Of a stretch of DNA of 64,000 bases, positions 48,201 through 55,944 are shown piece by piece. Positions within the stretch are counted from its first letter, which is position 1. Each line of letters begins with the position of its first letter. Location of the stretch: NCBI GenBank assembly GCA_033980235.1, contig CM067075.1, forward strand, positions 31,161,385 through 31,225,384, written 5' to 3'. Source of the DNA: Diadema setosum. Lineage: Eukaryota; Echinodermata; Echinoidea; Diadematoida; Diadematidae. The translations under genes were made by a program, and so were the position numbers. The notes below the pieces were generated by a model that made no database searches, was not told where the DNA came from, and saw nothing but the letters and a program-made list of their open reading frames with translations.

Positions 48201-51200
48201 TAAAAATGTCACCAAGGATAGAAAACACATGTACTTATATGAAATACTATATTTTATTGTTGGTTATTCGCATCTAAAGGAAATTTCTCAACAAATTTCA
48301 CCTTACCAAACAGGCTGTCGTCACAAGTTGTGCTGGTATCGGTGCACGTTGGAGGGGCTCCGGTCTGGTGGCCAGTGGGCGAGCGCCACGCCCAGCCGAG
48401 CCTCTCAGTCTCAGCAGCTAGCAGCGCAGCGCGCGTCCCGCGATATGGAAACCGAACAAGTACGAACGAAGACGATTCGACATACTGTAGACATTTGTTT
48501 CATTTTTCATACTAAAATGATTCCTCTGCTCATGAAAATGTCGCCAAGGATAGAAAACACATGTACCTATGTAAAATACCATATTTTATTGCTGGTGTTA
48601 ATCATTTAATGGAAATTTCTCAACAAATTTCACCTTACCATGCAAGCTTTCGTCACGAGAAAAAGCTCCGTCACCGAGACTCTCAGAGCAGAGAAGATAC
48701 CGTTAAATATTGCTTCGCAGCATCAGAAAATAAAAAGGAATTGCCTTAAAATGCGATAAAACATTTTTTCATATATCATTCTACTAACCTATGGTCAATA
48801 TTATGACAAAAATGTGTTTCATTCTGTATAAATCAGGCACAAATAAAGTTGGGTCGAGTTGTCCAATCGCAAACCCGCCCCTGGACAACTCGACCCGGTC
48901 GAACTGTCCAGGGGTAGGGACGAGTTGTCCAGGGACGACTTATCCCGCGGTCGAGTTGTCCAACCCCCACTGATCAGTACCTCCTTAACTGTTGGACTCT
49001 CTCCTGTCAGAATCATTGCTATTGATAGAGTAGTGGAGAATCAGTTAAAATGGGAACATTTAATGCATGGCGCAGGAATCTCCCATGGATGTCTACGGTG
49101 CTCGACGTATAGTTACCTTATCCACGCGAGTATACTTGTGTTGACGTAGATTTCAAACTGGAACCATGGTAATACATTTTGCGAGTAGGATGTTTATGTA
49201 GAGATGATGAATATCATTACTGAGAAGTCGTCCACGTAAGCAGAGGCTGATAAGAAAAGCCCAGATGTGCAGACCTTTTCACAGTAATTTTCGTAGTCTA
49301 TGGAAAATATTGATTTTTAGGTGAACCGAGTATCCTGTCGGATCACCTTCTGTATCTGTACGGATTCTTTATTTCTTTATTTCTGGACAAAAGTTGTGCA
49401 GAGGTAAAGTCATCTGCCCATCAACTTCAAATTTATACCATGTATCGTGTCCCAAAGACGACAGATCTTTAAAATCATTGTGATCAGTCGACCGTGACGT
49501 CACTATGAGGTCATTATATGAAAACACATTCTCATCCATATCTCATTAATGGAATGGAATTTTTCAATGAAATTTAAGTCACATATAGTTCAACTTAAGC
49601 TGATTCTACACATATATTCAAAATTCATCTATATTCTTAAAACGTGCGCGTACGCGCGCGTTGAAACATTTATATGATCAAATCGAGCTCAGTTTTATTT
49701 TTTTTTTTTGCACACGTTTCAGACCATTTGGAGCATTTTTTGAAAAAGTGAAAAAATTGGACGGACGTGTACGCGCGCGCGCATATACGCACGCACACCT
49801 CATATGCAATAGAAATTTTCCGTTTTTTCACATGGATCGGATATCTGAAATGTCAGGGAATATTCATAATAAGTTTCAAGTCAGTCCGACTCAATATGAC
49901 GTCATACGGGCCCGTCAAAGTTGAAATTCCGCGCGCGCGTCAATGGCGATATACAGTGCAACTATGCCAAAAAAACCCCGCCAATTTTAAATCCGATTTT
50001 ACTCGTCAGGATTGACGGTGACCCCCCCCCCCCCCATTTTCTTTACATATTCTGAAAGCTGATGAGTTGTACATGTCATTTCATGGGTTGGACATGCTAA
50101 AAAAATGATTAAAAGATATCAAATTTCTTAATAAATTAAAAAAAGTAAAATTTCAAAATGACGTCATAAAATTTCAAGTTTACTTGAGCGTATCTCACTT
50201 ATCCTTTGTCAATTTTCGCCCAGATTTCGGTATAAATGTTGTAGCTTATTAAATGCTCTTTCTTTAATGTTGTAACAAAATTTTGATTTGATAACGGCAT
50301 TACCTCGTAAAAATGGATTGAAAATAATCTTGCCAAATTTGACCAGTTTACGTGTTATCTCTATGGAAGTGCAGTTTTTCGGGAAATGAAAATTGACATG
50401 ACTATCTTTATCGAGCACTAGCTCACTTATCCTTCGGTGAATATCTCCCAGATTTTAATATGTTGTAGCTGAGACTTTGGGCTATCGTAATTAAACCTCC
50501 GGGTTTTTTTTTATACAACGTCGCCATTACGTCGAAAAGTTTGGGTGAAATTAAAGCTTATCTTCGATGTATTGAGATGTTTCTTTCTTTCTGCAACTTT
50601 CTTTGCAATAACTCAAGAAAAACAGCCCCTATCACCCCCATATTTTGCATATGTTTAGTTCATGTCACGTACATTATTTCATAAAATAACAACTACTTGA
50701 TCGGACACCATCTTGGGTATGTAAATTAGGGTCAAAGGTCACAAATGTTTCATCCTGTATCTTGGTGAATACATGTCCTATCTTTCCCATATTTTGCACA
50801 GGCAAAGACCATGTTACAAGGATCATTTCACAAAATAAAGACTTTTTGCTCAGATTCCATCTTCTCTGTGCAGAATGGGGTCGAGGTCATATGTACTTCT
50901 TTTTTGTATCTTCGTTATGACGCGTTATCTCTATGGGAGGGAATTTTTCTTGATGTGAAAATTGACATGATTGTCTTTATCGAGCACTATCTCACTTACC
51001 CTTCGGTGAATTTCTCCAAGATTTTAATATGTTGTAGCTGAGACTTTGCGCTATCGTCAGTGTGCCCTTTCGTTTTTCATACGATGTCGGGATCACGTCA
51101 AAAAACTTGGTTGAAATTAAAGCTTATCTTCAATGTATTGAGATATTTCTTTCTTTCTGCAACTTTCTTTGCAATAACTCAAGGAAAACAGCCTTTATCA

Positions 51201-53660
51201 CCCCCATATTTTGCTCATGTTTCATTCATGTCACGTACATTATTTCATAAAATAACATCTTCTTGATCGGACACCATCTTGGGTATGTAAATTATGGTCA
51301 AAGGTCATAAATGTTTCATCCTGGATCTTGGTGAATACATGTCCTATCTTTCCCATATTTTGCACGCGCAGAGACCATGTTACAAGAATCATTTCACAAA
51401 ATAACCACTTTTTGCTAACATGCCATCTTGGGTGTGCAAAGTGGGGTCAAAGGTCAAATATACTTCATTCTGTATCTTCGTTAGTGTATACGGAATTCGG
51501 TACCAAAGATGGCAGGTCTGACTCCCTTTTCTAAATGAGAATCCAAACATCACACGGCCAATGTCCCCTAAACGCAGATGAAACATTTATGGTCATGCCT
51601 ATTGGGATCAGGACTCAAATCATTGATTTCCAACATGTCCAAGTAGATCGGATCACCTAATTTGTCAGTGTTGACAAATTCCAAGTCTAGTTACTATTTT
51701 TTTTTTCTTCTGAGTCGTATCAGGGACTGTATAACTCTGTACCTTTCATGCTGCTCAGAACTTCCGCAATTCAACTATGTGACGAAAGAGGGCGGAATAT
51801 GTAGAAAAATATAGGAGGATAAAAGTTTTGATATCCTGCGCAGCTCATGTCTCTTATCCATATTCTCTAAAGATGAACTGGTTATCATATGAAGCACCTT
51901 TCATTACATCGAGGTAATCAATGATTTAACAAATTTGTATCCCCTATAAAAAAAAAGTGTACACGGTGCTCTGTTTATGATTGCACTTGAATATCTGAAG
52001 ACAACTTGTGATAAAGTTTGATTTGTAAAAATGACTTTGAGGCCAATCACATTTATATTTTACATTGGCCTTCCACTGTAAAGACAGGAAGCTGAACTTG
52101 ACTGCGTACAGTCAGTGGAGATTAAAAAAAAAGAATATTGAATATGAGTAAAGAAAATATACATGTACGTATAAATCAGTATCATTGGATTGGCAAATCT
52201 TATGAACAAGATGAACTTAATACAATGATACTTCAAAGAACAATGCTATCAATTCTGTGTTCAATGCTGTGTTCCATATGAGTTAAAGGTGATTTTTTTT
52301 TCTTCATATTAAACTCCTATCTCAACCTGAATTGTGAGAGTATATTGAAAAACAAGCAATGAATGAATATCATATTCATGAGCACAATGGTCAGTTGTTA
52401 TAGATATGGTCCCTTCTATGAGACCAGGAGCCAGTATGACTTTTAACATCATGAAAGAGTCTCGAGATTAGTGAAAATTATTTTGCAAAAACTCTGAAAA
52501 AGGGGGTCATAATATACCGTAGCAAAAAAAGCCCTGGTCTGCTTGGGTGGATCGTGCTATATAACGGGGTAGCGGCGCGCTGGGTCAAAGTCATCCTGTA
52601 AATAAAGTTACATGGTTCTTTAAGGAGACACATTGAAGAAGTGTTCATATCACATATCTGCAACATGAAAACACAGTAAAAACTTGTCATTAGATGATGG
52701 AGAAGTATTTCTGTGTTTCTTTGAATAATTTTGGAAGAAATAACACGACTGATGAATGTTACGATTCTCTGAAGAGATTCTTCAATCCCCCAGCTAGGCC
52801 CATCGAGAATGAAAATCAGATAAGAATGACAAAAGAATGATGAAAGCATAAAGATTAACAGTAAGGACAGGGAAGATGAAAGAGCTACATTCGCATAGAT
52901 TGGACACTAATTACTCGAAAATGAATACAAAGAAGGGCTTTTGTTTATAATTGTTAAACATTATAACTCTTGTTCAATATCTAATGATAACGTTAAAGAT
53001 AGAAAAGTGGTTTTATGGCACAAAGAAAGACATTGCAGTAGTTCATTGTTGGTGATTTCCCACTGTATGTGTTGTACAAAATTGAACTTGGATGCTACAT
53101 GGAATAGAAACATGCAAATGCAAAACTAATGTTAAGTTTAATAACAAAAGAAATGTTGCCACAGAATACGAGGGAATCAATGGAAACAACATATTGGGTG
53201 CAAGCATACAAGTCAGAAAAACAGAATAGTAAAGGTGCATAATAAAGATAAGAACGTCTAAAAGTGAAGACTATTATAAGGAACTTCCTCTCAGTATCAA
53301 AGTTTTCAGATGCAATTTTAAACATGAATAGCCCCTCTGTCCACGTTGAACCATTAATTTTCATATGTCAAACTGAGGGTAGACACACTGGTGCCCTGTA
53401 CCAGTATTTGCCCAGTGCACTTATTCTTAACTGACATTTTGGAAAAGCATTACATTGGCGGGGGGGGGGGTGCTCTTTCCCTCTACACCGGCAGCAGTGT
53501 GTGTCTGGTAAGCCCCCCCCCCCCCCCACACACACACACACACCTTATTTTTTTTAAGCATGTGATGACTCTTCAAAGAAATAGAGCATAACATAATATT
53601 ATCTATGTTGTTGCCCGCCCGGGGTGTGAGCATGCAATCCTTACTTTTGTTTGAGAGTCA

Positions 53661-53692
<32 letters not shown>

Positions 53693-54904
53693 TGGTGCTT
53701 GGGAATACGTTCCTGTGCAGGGCATATTTCCAATCACGTGACAAAATGCGTTGTTACCCCCACATCCAAGCACTGGGGTAAACGAATGCATCAGGATACT
53801 AGAAAAATGGAGAAAAACAGTATGAATGATGCATAAATCAGTAATAATTTCATTCTTTCAATAGATTTGGATAGCTGAAATTAATAGACTAGCAGTAACA
53901 GGCCATGTCTATTTTTCTATTGTCACCTGTAAGTTATTTCCAACAGCTTAATAAACGTATCTGCGCAATTCCATGATTAGGAGGAAATGACATGAATAAA
54001 ATACATTTACCTCTTCATGTTAATGAGTAAGGCATTACCTAATGTTAGGGCTGTTTAGAAATCATAAAGATCTCTCAAATCCAGTAATGCAATTTATATT
54101 TCATTTTTATTGATTTGGCGAGATCTAAAACCATCATGAGGAATGTACATGTTCATTATAGCACTGAAGACAGTGGAATTACCCTGGACATACTGTAACG
54201 TTACTAACCATAACGTGACGAATATGCTTTTAGCGATTAGGCGATAGATTATGAGTCGAACGGATGAAAATATTGGGTGGAGTATTTGTCATGACACTGT
54301 ACTTGAAATAAATGTTACACTTTGAAGCATCTCACACCTTAGCAAACTTTTGTCTGAAGACAATTATTCTTTTTTTTTTTCCTCAGGTCCTTTTTTGTAT
54401 CGTTACTAACCGACATTTCAAGTTACCATGGCAACTCTGATATTTGTTTAATTGTATCTATTCTTTTCTATATCAGATTATAGCGACAGATTAAACAATT
54501 CTTTGTTGTTTCTTATTTTGAGTACAAAACATTTTTTTAAAGCCATGTTTCAGCCAGTCAATATATATTCCCACGTTAAGCATCATGTTAAAAACTTAAC
54601 CCTATAATAAGCAAGACCAACATGCTTTAAAATCGTGGTCTTGACACAGTGTGAGAGCGTCATCCAATTTTCATAGGCATAACGTGTGCAAGTTTGTAAC
54701 GTCACAAGATCTAGGGCACATGACACCTCTATGGTATTCACAAATAATTAAACTACATTCGAAAATGGGGAGATCAAAGTATTTGAGTTCCCTATTGATG
54801 ATCAAAGTTACAACAAAAAAAAAAACAAAAACCACCGTCAACATTCTTTCCTGAAATGTAAGTGTAAAGTGACACTGAATAATGTAACTGAATATGTAAG
54901 TTGC

Positions 54905-54963
<59 letters not shown>

Positions 54964-55000
54964 ATATATATTTAGGTATATTTATATGTTATATGTACAT

Positions 55001-55053
<53 letters not shown>

Positions 55054-55090
55054 ATATATATTTAGGTATATTTATATGTTATATGTACAT

Positions 55091-55139
<49 letters not shown>

Positions 55140-55708
55140 GTCCCACAAAGGGAAAGTTTATATTGACGTATACTCTTACCTGAGCTTGCAGTTTGACCTG
55201 AAAACATTTCATTGCCTCCACTCGGCCTGTAGGCCAAATCAAGGTTAAAAAAAAATATCAGTACTTCTCTGCTTCATCAGATTTATGCAATCGCTGATGA
55301 CAACTCACTAAATTTATTTTTGGCAGTAATGTTTCAAAATGTTATCTTGAACTCCCTTTTCTCTGAACACACGACAGTATGTAGAATGCAAACAGTTTAT
55401 TATATATACTGTTATAATTGCATATTGATTTTGGTTGTTTATAACATTGACAAAGCAAGTTACATGACAGAAAACAGTTCACACAATACGTAGATGTATA
55501 TACATACAATATAAATATTTATTTTATGTCCGCCACACGCTTTATATTTCTATTAGACTCTCCGATCGGACCCAGTGTCAGCCCAACTCCATCCGAAACA
55601 AATAATGGGAAGCGCATTTTGCCTATCGTTTTTGGAGTAATTGGAGCGATCGTAGTAGTAATAATTGTGATATGTATCTTTTGCTGTATTAAAAAAAGCA
55701 GAACATAA
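17600..55708 (+). CDS. Five-exon gene for a HYR-CCP type I membrane protein (whole gene, spliced)
   Basis: Joining 17600-17681, 25539-25659, 28922-29040, 32181-32375 and 55557-55708 gives one open frame of 645 nt from the second ATG (17624; 214 aa), or 669 nt from the first (17600; 222 aa). All four introns are GT-AG, and phases match at every junction (1, 2, 1, 1). Numbered from 17624, the protein has a signal peptide (1-19), a HYR domain (about 20-99), a six-Cys CCP/sushi domain (C103-C163), a Ser/Thr/Pro stalk (166-183), a membrane helix (about 185-209) and the tail KKSRT. Five N-glycosylation sequons (NCT, NCT, NST, NGS, NTT) lie in the ectodomain. Known of the families: HYR and CCP modules mediate extracellular binding and adhesion, and CCPs occur in complement regulators and selectins. 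Inferred: a small cell-surface recognition, adhesion or complement-control-like protein. Further modules in the 23-kb last intron, or alternative exons, cannot be excluded. No orthologue was recognised, so no symbol is given. Confidence 0.82.
17682..19404 (+). other. Proximal part of intron 1
   Basis: Ordinary AT-rich intron sequence. No second exon or repeat with defined ends was found before the MITE at 19,405. Confidence 0.5.
19405..19504. mobile_element. 100-bp MITE, GGGCCCGTTTCAT family, nested
   Basis: TIRs GGGGCCCGTTTCATAAAA and inverse bound 100 bp containing CTGATTGGCT. It interrupts a pogo/Tigger-like stretch (ATCTCGTTATAGCA at 19,376 and 19,546). Confidence 0.75.
19737..19895. mobile_element. 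159-bp MITE, GGGCCCGTTTCAT family
   Basis: TIRs GGGCCCCATTTCAT and inverse CATGAAACGGGGCCC. An inner inverted pair (CAACTCTTGCTGGAATG and its near inverse) forms a long hairpin. Confidence 0.75.
20409..20947 (+). mobile_element. Dimeric tRNA-derived SINE with 12-bp target duplication
   Basis: Two head-to-tail units with a 267-bp period (20418-20684 and 20685-20947) each contain a perfect pol III box A (TGGTCTAGTGG at 20519-20529 and 20786-20796) and box B (GGTTCGAATCC at 20563-20573 and 20830-20840) in tRNA spacing. The pair is flanked by TAAATTGTGTCT (20397-20408 and 20948-20959), so the dimer inserted as one unit. The units differ at only a few bases. Confidence 0.88.
20960..22366 (+). other. 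Intron 1, unremarkable
   Basis: It contains a small direct repeat CCTCATACAAGCTRGTTGGT (21,005 and 21,101). Nothing coding. Confidence 0.5.
22515..23280. mobile_element. Foldback MITE with ~250-bp arms
   Basis: The arms 22515-22769 and 23036-23280 are inverted copies (about 90% by eye), both containing GCTTTCGGGCCCTG or its inverse and GAGAATAA near the tips. The 266-bp loop is TA/CA rich. The element lies between two (TA)n tracts, consistent with a TA-type target. Confidence 0.8.
23885..23958 (-). CDS. Candidate - strand exon b inside intron 1
   Basis: It follows a tttgtcag acceptor and ends at ATTG|gtaaaa. Joined in phase 2 to the exon at 24026-24132 it reads [20 protein letters not shown] and onward, ending in phase 1. 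Support is only splice-site quality and phase agreement. The pair lies antisense within intron 1 of the HYR-CCP gene. Confidence 0.3.
24026..24132 (-). CDS. Candidate - strand exon a inside intron 1
   Basis: The - strand shows a pyrimidine-rich tract and cgatag acceptor, then a 107-bp frame beginning [20 protein letters not shown] and ending at GACAG|gtaggt, phase 2. A second frame through the same exon (containing [14 protein letters not shown]) is also open, so the reading frame is not certain. It would pair with 23885-23958 across a 67-bp intron. No family was recognised. Confidence 0.35.
24133..25538 (+). other. Distal intron 1
   Basis: It includes pogo/Tigger-like scraps (TGCACTCCCAATATTACGAA at 24,998; GTTATAACGAAATTTCGATA at 25,100) and a pyrimidine-rich run before the exon 2 acceptor. 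No additional exon was supported. Confidence 0.45.
25539..25659 (+). CDS. Exon 2: N-terminal half of HYR domain
   Basis: The exon follows a ttgaccag acceptor and ends at a CAG|gtttga donor. It starts in phase 1 and ends in phase 2. The translation contains [12 protein letters not shown] and the HYR hallmark [12 protein letters not shown] (the usual family pattern is V-x-W-x-x-P-x-A-x-D). The first HYR cysteine and one NCT glycosylation sequon are present. The phase-2 junction regenerates Ser (AG|T) with exon 3 in the middle of the domain. Confidence 0.8.
26282..27893 (-). pseudogene. Reverse transcriptase remnant in intron 2
   Basis: Intact stretches at 27057-27572 and 26282-26635 hold the YADD palm motif and the thumb/C-terminal domain. 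Additional frameshifts lie near 27,580-27,720 and beside the MITE, where runs of T have gained bases. There is no endonuclease domain. Confidence 0.8.
26636..27056. mobile_element. TTAA-flanked MITE nested in the LINE
   Basis: The termini are inverted repeats of AGGTAYTAGCCCACATTTG (26636-26654 and 27038-27056), extending to about 25 bp with two or three mismatches. Both ends are flanked by TTAA (26632-26635 and 27057-27060), and the LINE reading resumes on both sides. The 421-bp length, lack of any ORF and TTAA target fit a piggyBac- or Kolobok-type non-autonomous element. Confidence 0.85.
28587..28738. mobile_element. CAGTGGCGGATCC-family MITE with target duplication
   Basis: It begins CAGTGGCGGATCC and ends GGATTCGCCCCTG. 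CGTGT directly flanks both sides (28582-28586 and 28739-28743). It lies in intron 2, upstream of exon 3. Confidence 0.78.
28922..29040 (+). CDS. Exon 3: C-terminal half of HYR domain
   Basis: The acceptor is ctgcaacag and the donor TCG|gtaagt. The translation [19 protein letters not shown] followed by [15 protein letters not shown] is a textbook HYR end: F-P-x-G-x-x-x-V-x-Y-x-A-T-D-x-x-G-N, then a Cys and a closing beta strand. It ends in phase 1, as is usual for shuffled extracellular modules. A second NCT sequon lies beside the HYR cysteine. A Harbinger-like transposon begins 30 bp into the following intron. Confidence 0.88.
29645..29885 (+). pseudogene. Second ORF of the Harbinger-like element, broken
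   Basis: The ATG at 29645 gives a 53-codon basic and acidic frame ([15 protein letters not shown] and onward to [10 protein letters not shown]), closed by TAA at 29804. The same frame continues [18 protein letters not shown] basic N-terminus leading to a helix resembles the Myb/SANT-like accessory protein of Harbinger elements, but too little remains for a firm call. It converges on the transposase. Confidence 0.4.
29880..30788 (-). pseudogene. Harbinger-type (DDE_Tnp_4-like) transposase remnant
   Basis: The ATG at 30788 opens a 164-aa frame with the family signature [17 protein letters not shown] (first catalytic Asp, residue 133) followed by GSLFY. Beyond a frameshift near 30,294 come EADYKFVWI, an in-frame stop, [12 protein letters not shown], a frameshifting G-tract (30162-30178), then [18 protein letters not shown] and, in another frame, [10 protein letters not shown]. 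These are the second Asp region and the C-terminal motif of Harbinger transposases. Several breaks make it inactive. The upstream DNA-binding part is not evident. Confidence 0.85.
32181..32375 (+). CDS. Exon 4: CCP/sushi domain, symmetric 1-1 exon
   Basis: A single 195-bp exon (acceptor cgcgatag, donor CAG|gtgaga) is flanked by phase-1 introns, the usual architecture of shuffled CCP modules. It begins [16 protein letters not shown] and continues with [17 protein letters not shown] and SWTGSAPAC. The six cysteines resemble the selectin type of CCP rather than the four-Cys minimum. The conserved Trp before the last Cys is present. Three sequons (NST, NGS, NTT) suggest heavy glycosylation. Confidence 0.9.
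32452..32996. mobile_element. TTAA-flanked palindromic MITE in intron 4
   Basis: TTAA flanks both ends (32448-32451 and 32997-33000). The element folds on itself along most of its length: ACACATCAGTGAAAGTTTGA at 32,510 recurs inverted at 32,918, and GGGAATTCCACAAAA at 32,653 recurs inverted at 32,787. It starts 76 bp after the CCP exon. Confidence 0.7.
33317..33429. repeat. Palindromic GGACAACTCGACC cluster at the left tip
   Basis: Several GGACARCTCG units occur in direct order, followed by their inverse (CGAGTTGTCC) around 33,366-33,398, forming a local palindrome. One more unit follows at about 33,414. The same cluster appears at the right tip (48,858-48,962). Such tips could act as end-recognition sites if the whole structure is a foldback transposon (inference). 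Confidence 0.7.
34762..34945 (+). repeat. 92-bp tandem duplication in the left arm
   Basis: CTGTCTTAGCTTTTCTGAAA recurs 92 bp later (34853), with the whole unit through CTCTCGGTCTTTGCAGAAG repeated. The right arm has one copy of the start only, so this arose after the arms formed. Confidence 0.85.
35632..35949 (+). CDS. Acidic ORF inside the TTAA element, function unknown
   Basis: The ATG frame of 105 codons starts [20 protein letters not shown], runs through a Glu/Asp/Gly stretch and reaches [13 protein letters not shown]. The first 55 residues look like a genuine protein N-terminus. The rest overlaps an inverted repeat (gacagggctgta with tacagccctgtc nearby) and may be frame-shifted or intronic. 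The acidic start plus a VPYR-like motif faintly recalls poorly characterised invertebrate zinc-binding proteins, but this is not a domain call. Confidence 0.3.
   Translation: MSSPIWVNFDIDDDDEDCSGEKEESHEVEGEDGEGEAADEIERYRGAVPYRLTIHSPVAVHKCQSRQGCTVWTLRNLCIPGRRRDFEFTAPYLLLRLHKVKTLFI
37173..37220. repeat. GC-rich hairpin with 17-bp perfect stem inside the TTAA element
   Basis: CTACACGCAGCCGCTGT (37173-37189) and its exact inverse (37204-37220) enclose 14 nt. The surrounding TACCGATGAACGCCA and GTATTAGTACAGACACGCAG blocks recur at about 37,530 and 37,580. Confidence 0.9.
39674..40520 (+). pseudogene. LINE endonuclease domain (EEP/APE type)
   Basis: Motifs in order are SLNETWLDD (catalytic Glu), [25 protein letters not shown] (40013-40030), TLIDH and, after a frameshift near 40,160, GISDHSLC (SDH at 40218-40226). 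These are the signature residues of the exonuclease-endonuclease-phosphatase fold that nicks target DNA in LINE retrotransposition. The Met-to-ETW distance is too short, so the start of the domain is missing. Confidence 0.82.
40529..42418 (+). pseudogene. LINE reverse transcriptase domain
   Basis: RT motifs run through three frames: [15 protein letters not shown] and [16 protein letters not shown] (40529-41218), [13 protein letters not shown] and [14 protein letters not shown] (41199-41460), then [24 protein letters not shown] (YADD 41627-41638), [10 protein letters not shown] and the thumb to 42418. The last 320 codons are uninterrupted, so this is younger than the other two LINEs here. It lacks RNase H, as CR1/L2/Jockey-group elements usually do. 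Confidence 0.85.
44944..46624. mobile_element. TIR element inserted in the right arm only
   Basis: The 33-bp termini (44944-44976 and 46592-46624) are inverted repeats starting GGCCAAGTRAAA and ending TTTCTCGTCC. Subterminal copies of TTTCTCGTCC with TACTATTT tracts repeat inside both ends. The left arm of the giant repeat gives the empty site (around 34,458-34,466). TAA or TAAG flanks both ends, so a 3- or 4-bp target duplication is likely. No transposase was recognised in the 1.7-kb interior. Confidence 0.75.
46987..48174 (+). mobile_element. Helitron/Helentron-like non-coding element in the right arm
   Basis: The 5' end has the subterminal hairpin CCTCCGCCAC...CGGAGG. The 3' end has GGCGGAGGCATA, then the hairpin GTCGC-CATA-GCGAC (48152-48165), four bases, and CTAGT (48170-48174). 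The left arm (near 34,100-34,110) shows the uninterrupted site, a run of T, so insertion was between T and T with no target duplication, as in Helentrons. Inside are a CCGTCCGT-type microsatellite (47034-47118) and many AGGTCA half-sites. There are no Rep or helicase genes. Confidence 0.72.
47533..47592 (+). repeat. 15-bp tandem array of GGGTCAAAGGTCA units
   Basis: Four units of (G)GGGTCAAAGGTCA with one- to two-base variation run in tandem. Each is an RGGTCA direct repeat with one-base spacing. Further AGGTCA copies with 0-2 base spacing lie at 47238-47264 and 47,375-47,410. Confidence 0.75.
48858..48962. repeat. Palindromic GGACAACTCGACC cluster at the right tip
   Basis: This is the inverse copy of the left-tip cluster, with the same order of GGACAACTCG and CGAGTTGTCC units and the same GGTCGAGTTGTCC outer end. 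Only a few substitutions separate the two. Confidence 0.7.
49318..51691 (+). mobile_element. Second Helitron-like element with tandem 570-bp units
   Basis: The 3' end has a 9-bp-stem hairpin AATTTGTCA-GTGT-TGACAAATT (51659-51680), then CTAGT (51687-51691). CGGATCACCT near the 3' end repeats the 5' subterminal hairpin AGGTGA...TCACCT (49319-49348). The interior has two head-to-tail copies of about 570 bp (50,351-50,920 and 50,921-51,489) and alternating CG/CA tracts near 49,645-49,800. Three GGGTCAAAGGTCA-like sites (about 50,731; 51,297; 51,445) echo the element at 46987. There is no coding capacity. Confidence 0.6.
51692..54908 (+). other. Intron 4 distal part
   Basis: AT-rich with G and C homopolymers (53,460; 53,514) and a (GT)n at 53659-53697. 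No coding exon or bounded mobile element was recognised. Confidence 0.5.
54909..55137. repeat. Compound (TA)n with a 90-bp duplicated spacer
   Basis: Three (TA)n runs are separated by two copies of TTTAGGTATATTTATATGTT (54971 and 55061). It lies in intron 4 about 420 bp before the last exon. Confidence 0.9.
55557..55708 (+). CDS. Exon 5: stalk, transmembrane helix and stop
   Basis: After a ttctattag acceptor the frame enters in phase 1, matching the CCP exon. It encodes a short Ser/Thr/Pro stalk ([18 protein letters not shown]), a helix containing [20 protein letters not shown] and FCCI, the basic tail KKSRT and a TAA stop (55706-55708). Positive charge after the helix predicts a type I orientation. 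The Cys pair at the inner face could be palmitoylated (inference). The Lys pair sits at -4/-5, so it is not a canonical KKXX retrieval signal. Confidence 0.82.
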
Positions 55709-55921
55709 TGAATAGTGATTTATGTAGATTCAACTGCTCCGGATTTGCTGATGCCTTTTGTAATCGACGAGTTCAACTACGAATTTTAAAAGAGAACTGT
55801 TCTGGAGATGTCGTGTGGGAAAACTGTCGGGACAGTTAATGCTTTATTGTATTAGCTTGAGTTTTAGTTTATAGTATTTGCCATTCAAAGTCAACCTGAA
55901 CTGTGTTCACATTGACTGTGA

Positions 55922-55927
55922 AATAAA
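55922..55927 (+). terminator. Polyadenylation signal AATAAA of the HYR-CCP gene
   Basis: AATAAA lies 214 nt after the TAA stop and would give a 3' UTR of about 230 nt. It is the first canonical signal downstream of the terminal exon. Confidence 0.6.
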
Positions 55928-55944
55928 GAGATAAGGATTTAAAT

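Larger units (their letters stand above)
43485..48978. repeat. Right arm of the giant inverted repeat
   Basis: This is the inverse copy of 33303-39108. It ends at the palindrome ACTGATCAGT (48969-48978). Three insertions absent from the left arm interrupt it: 43571-43980 (410 bp, no clear ends), 44944-46624 (TIR element) and 46987-48174 (Helitron-like). Without them the arm is about 2.2 kb, equal to the left arm. The spacer between arms (39109-43484) holds a LINE and about 1 kb of other sequence. Confidence 0.88.

Noticed and set aside
48229..48609. 126-aa ORF in the right arm
   Set aside because: It lies across the internal direct repeat of the giant inverted repeat and is not preserved as an equivalent frame in the left arm.
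33303..48978. Polinton/Maverick-type element for the giant inverted repeat
   Set aside because: No polymerase, integrase, ATPase or capsid-like reading frame is present in arms or spacer; the only genes are from a LINE.
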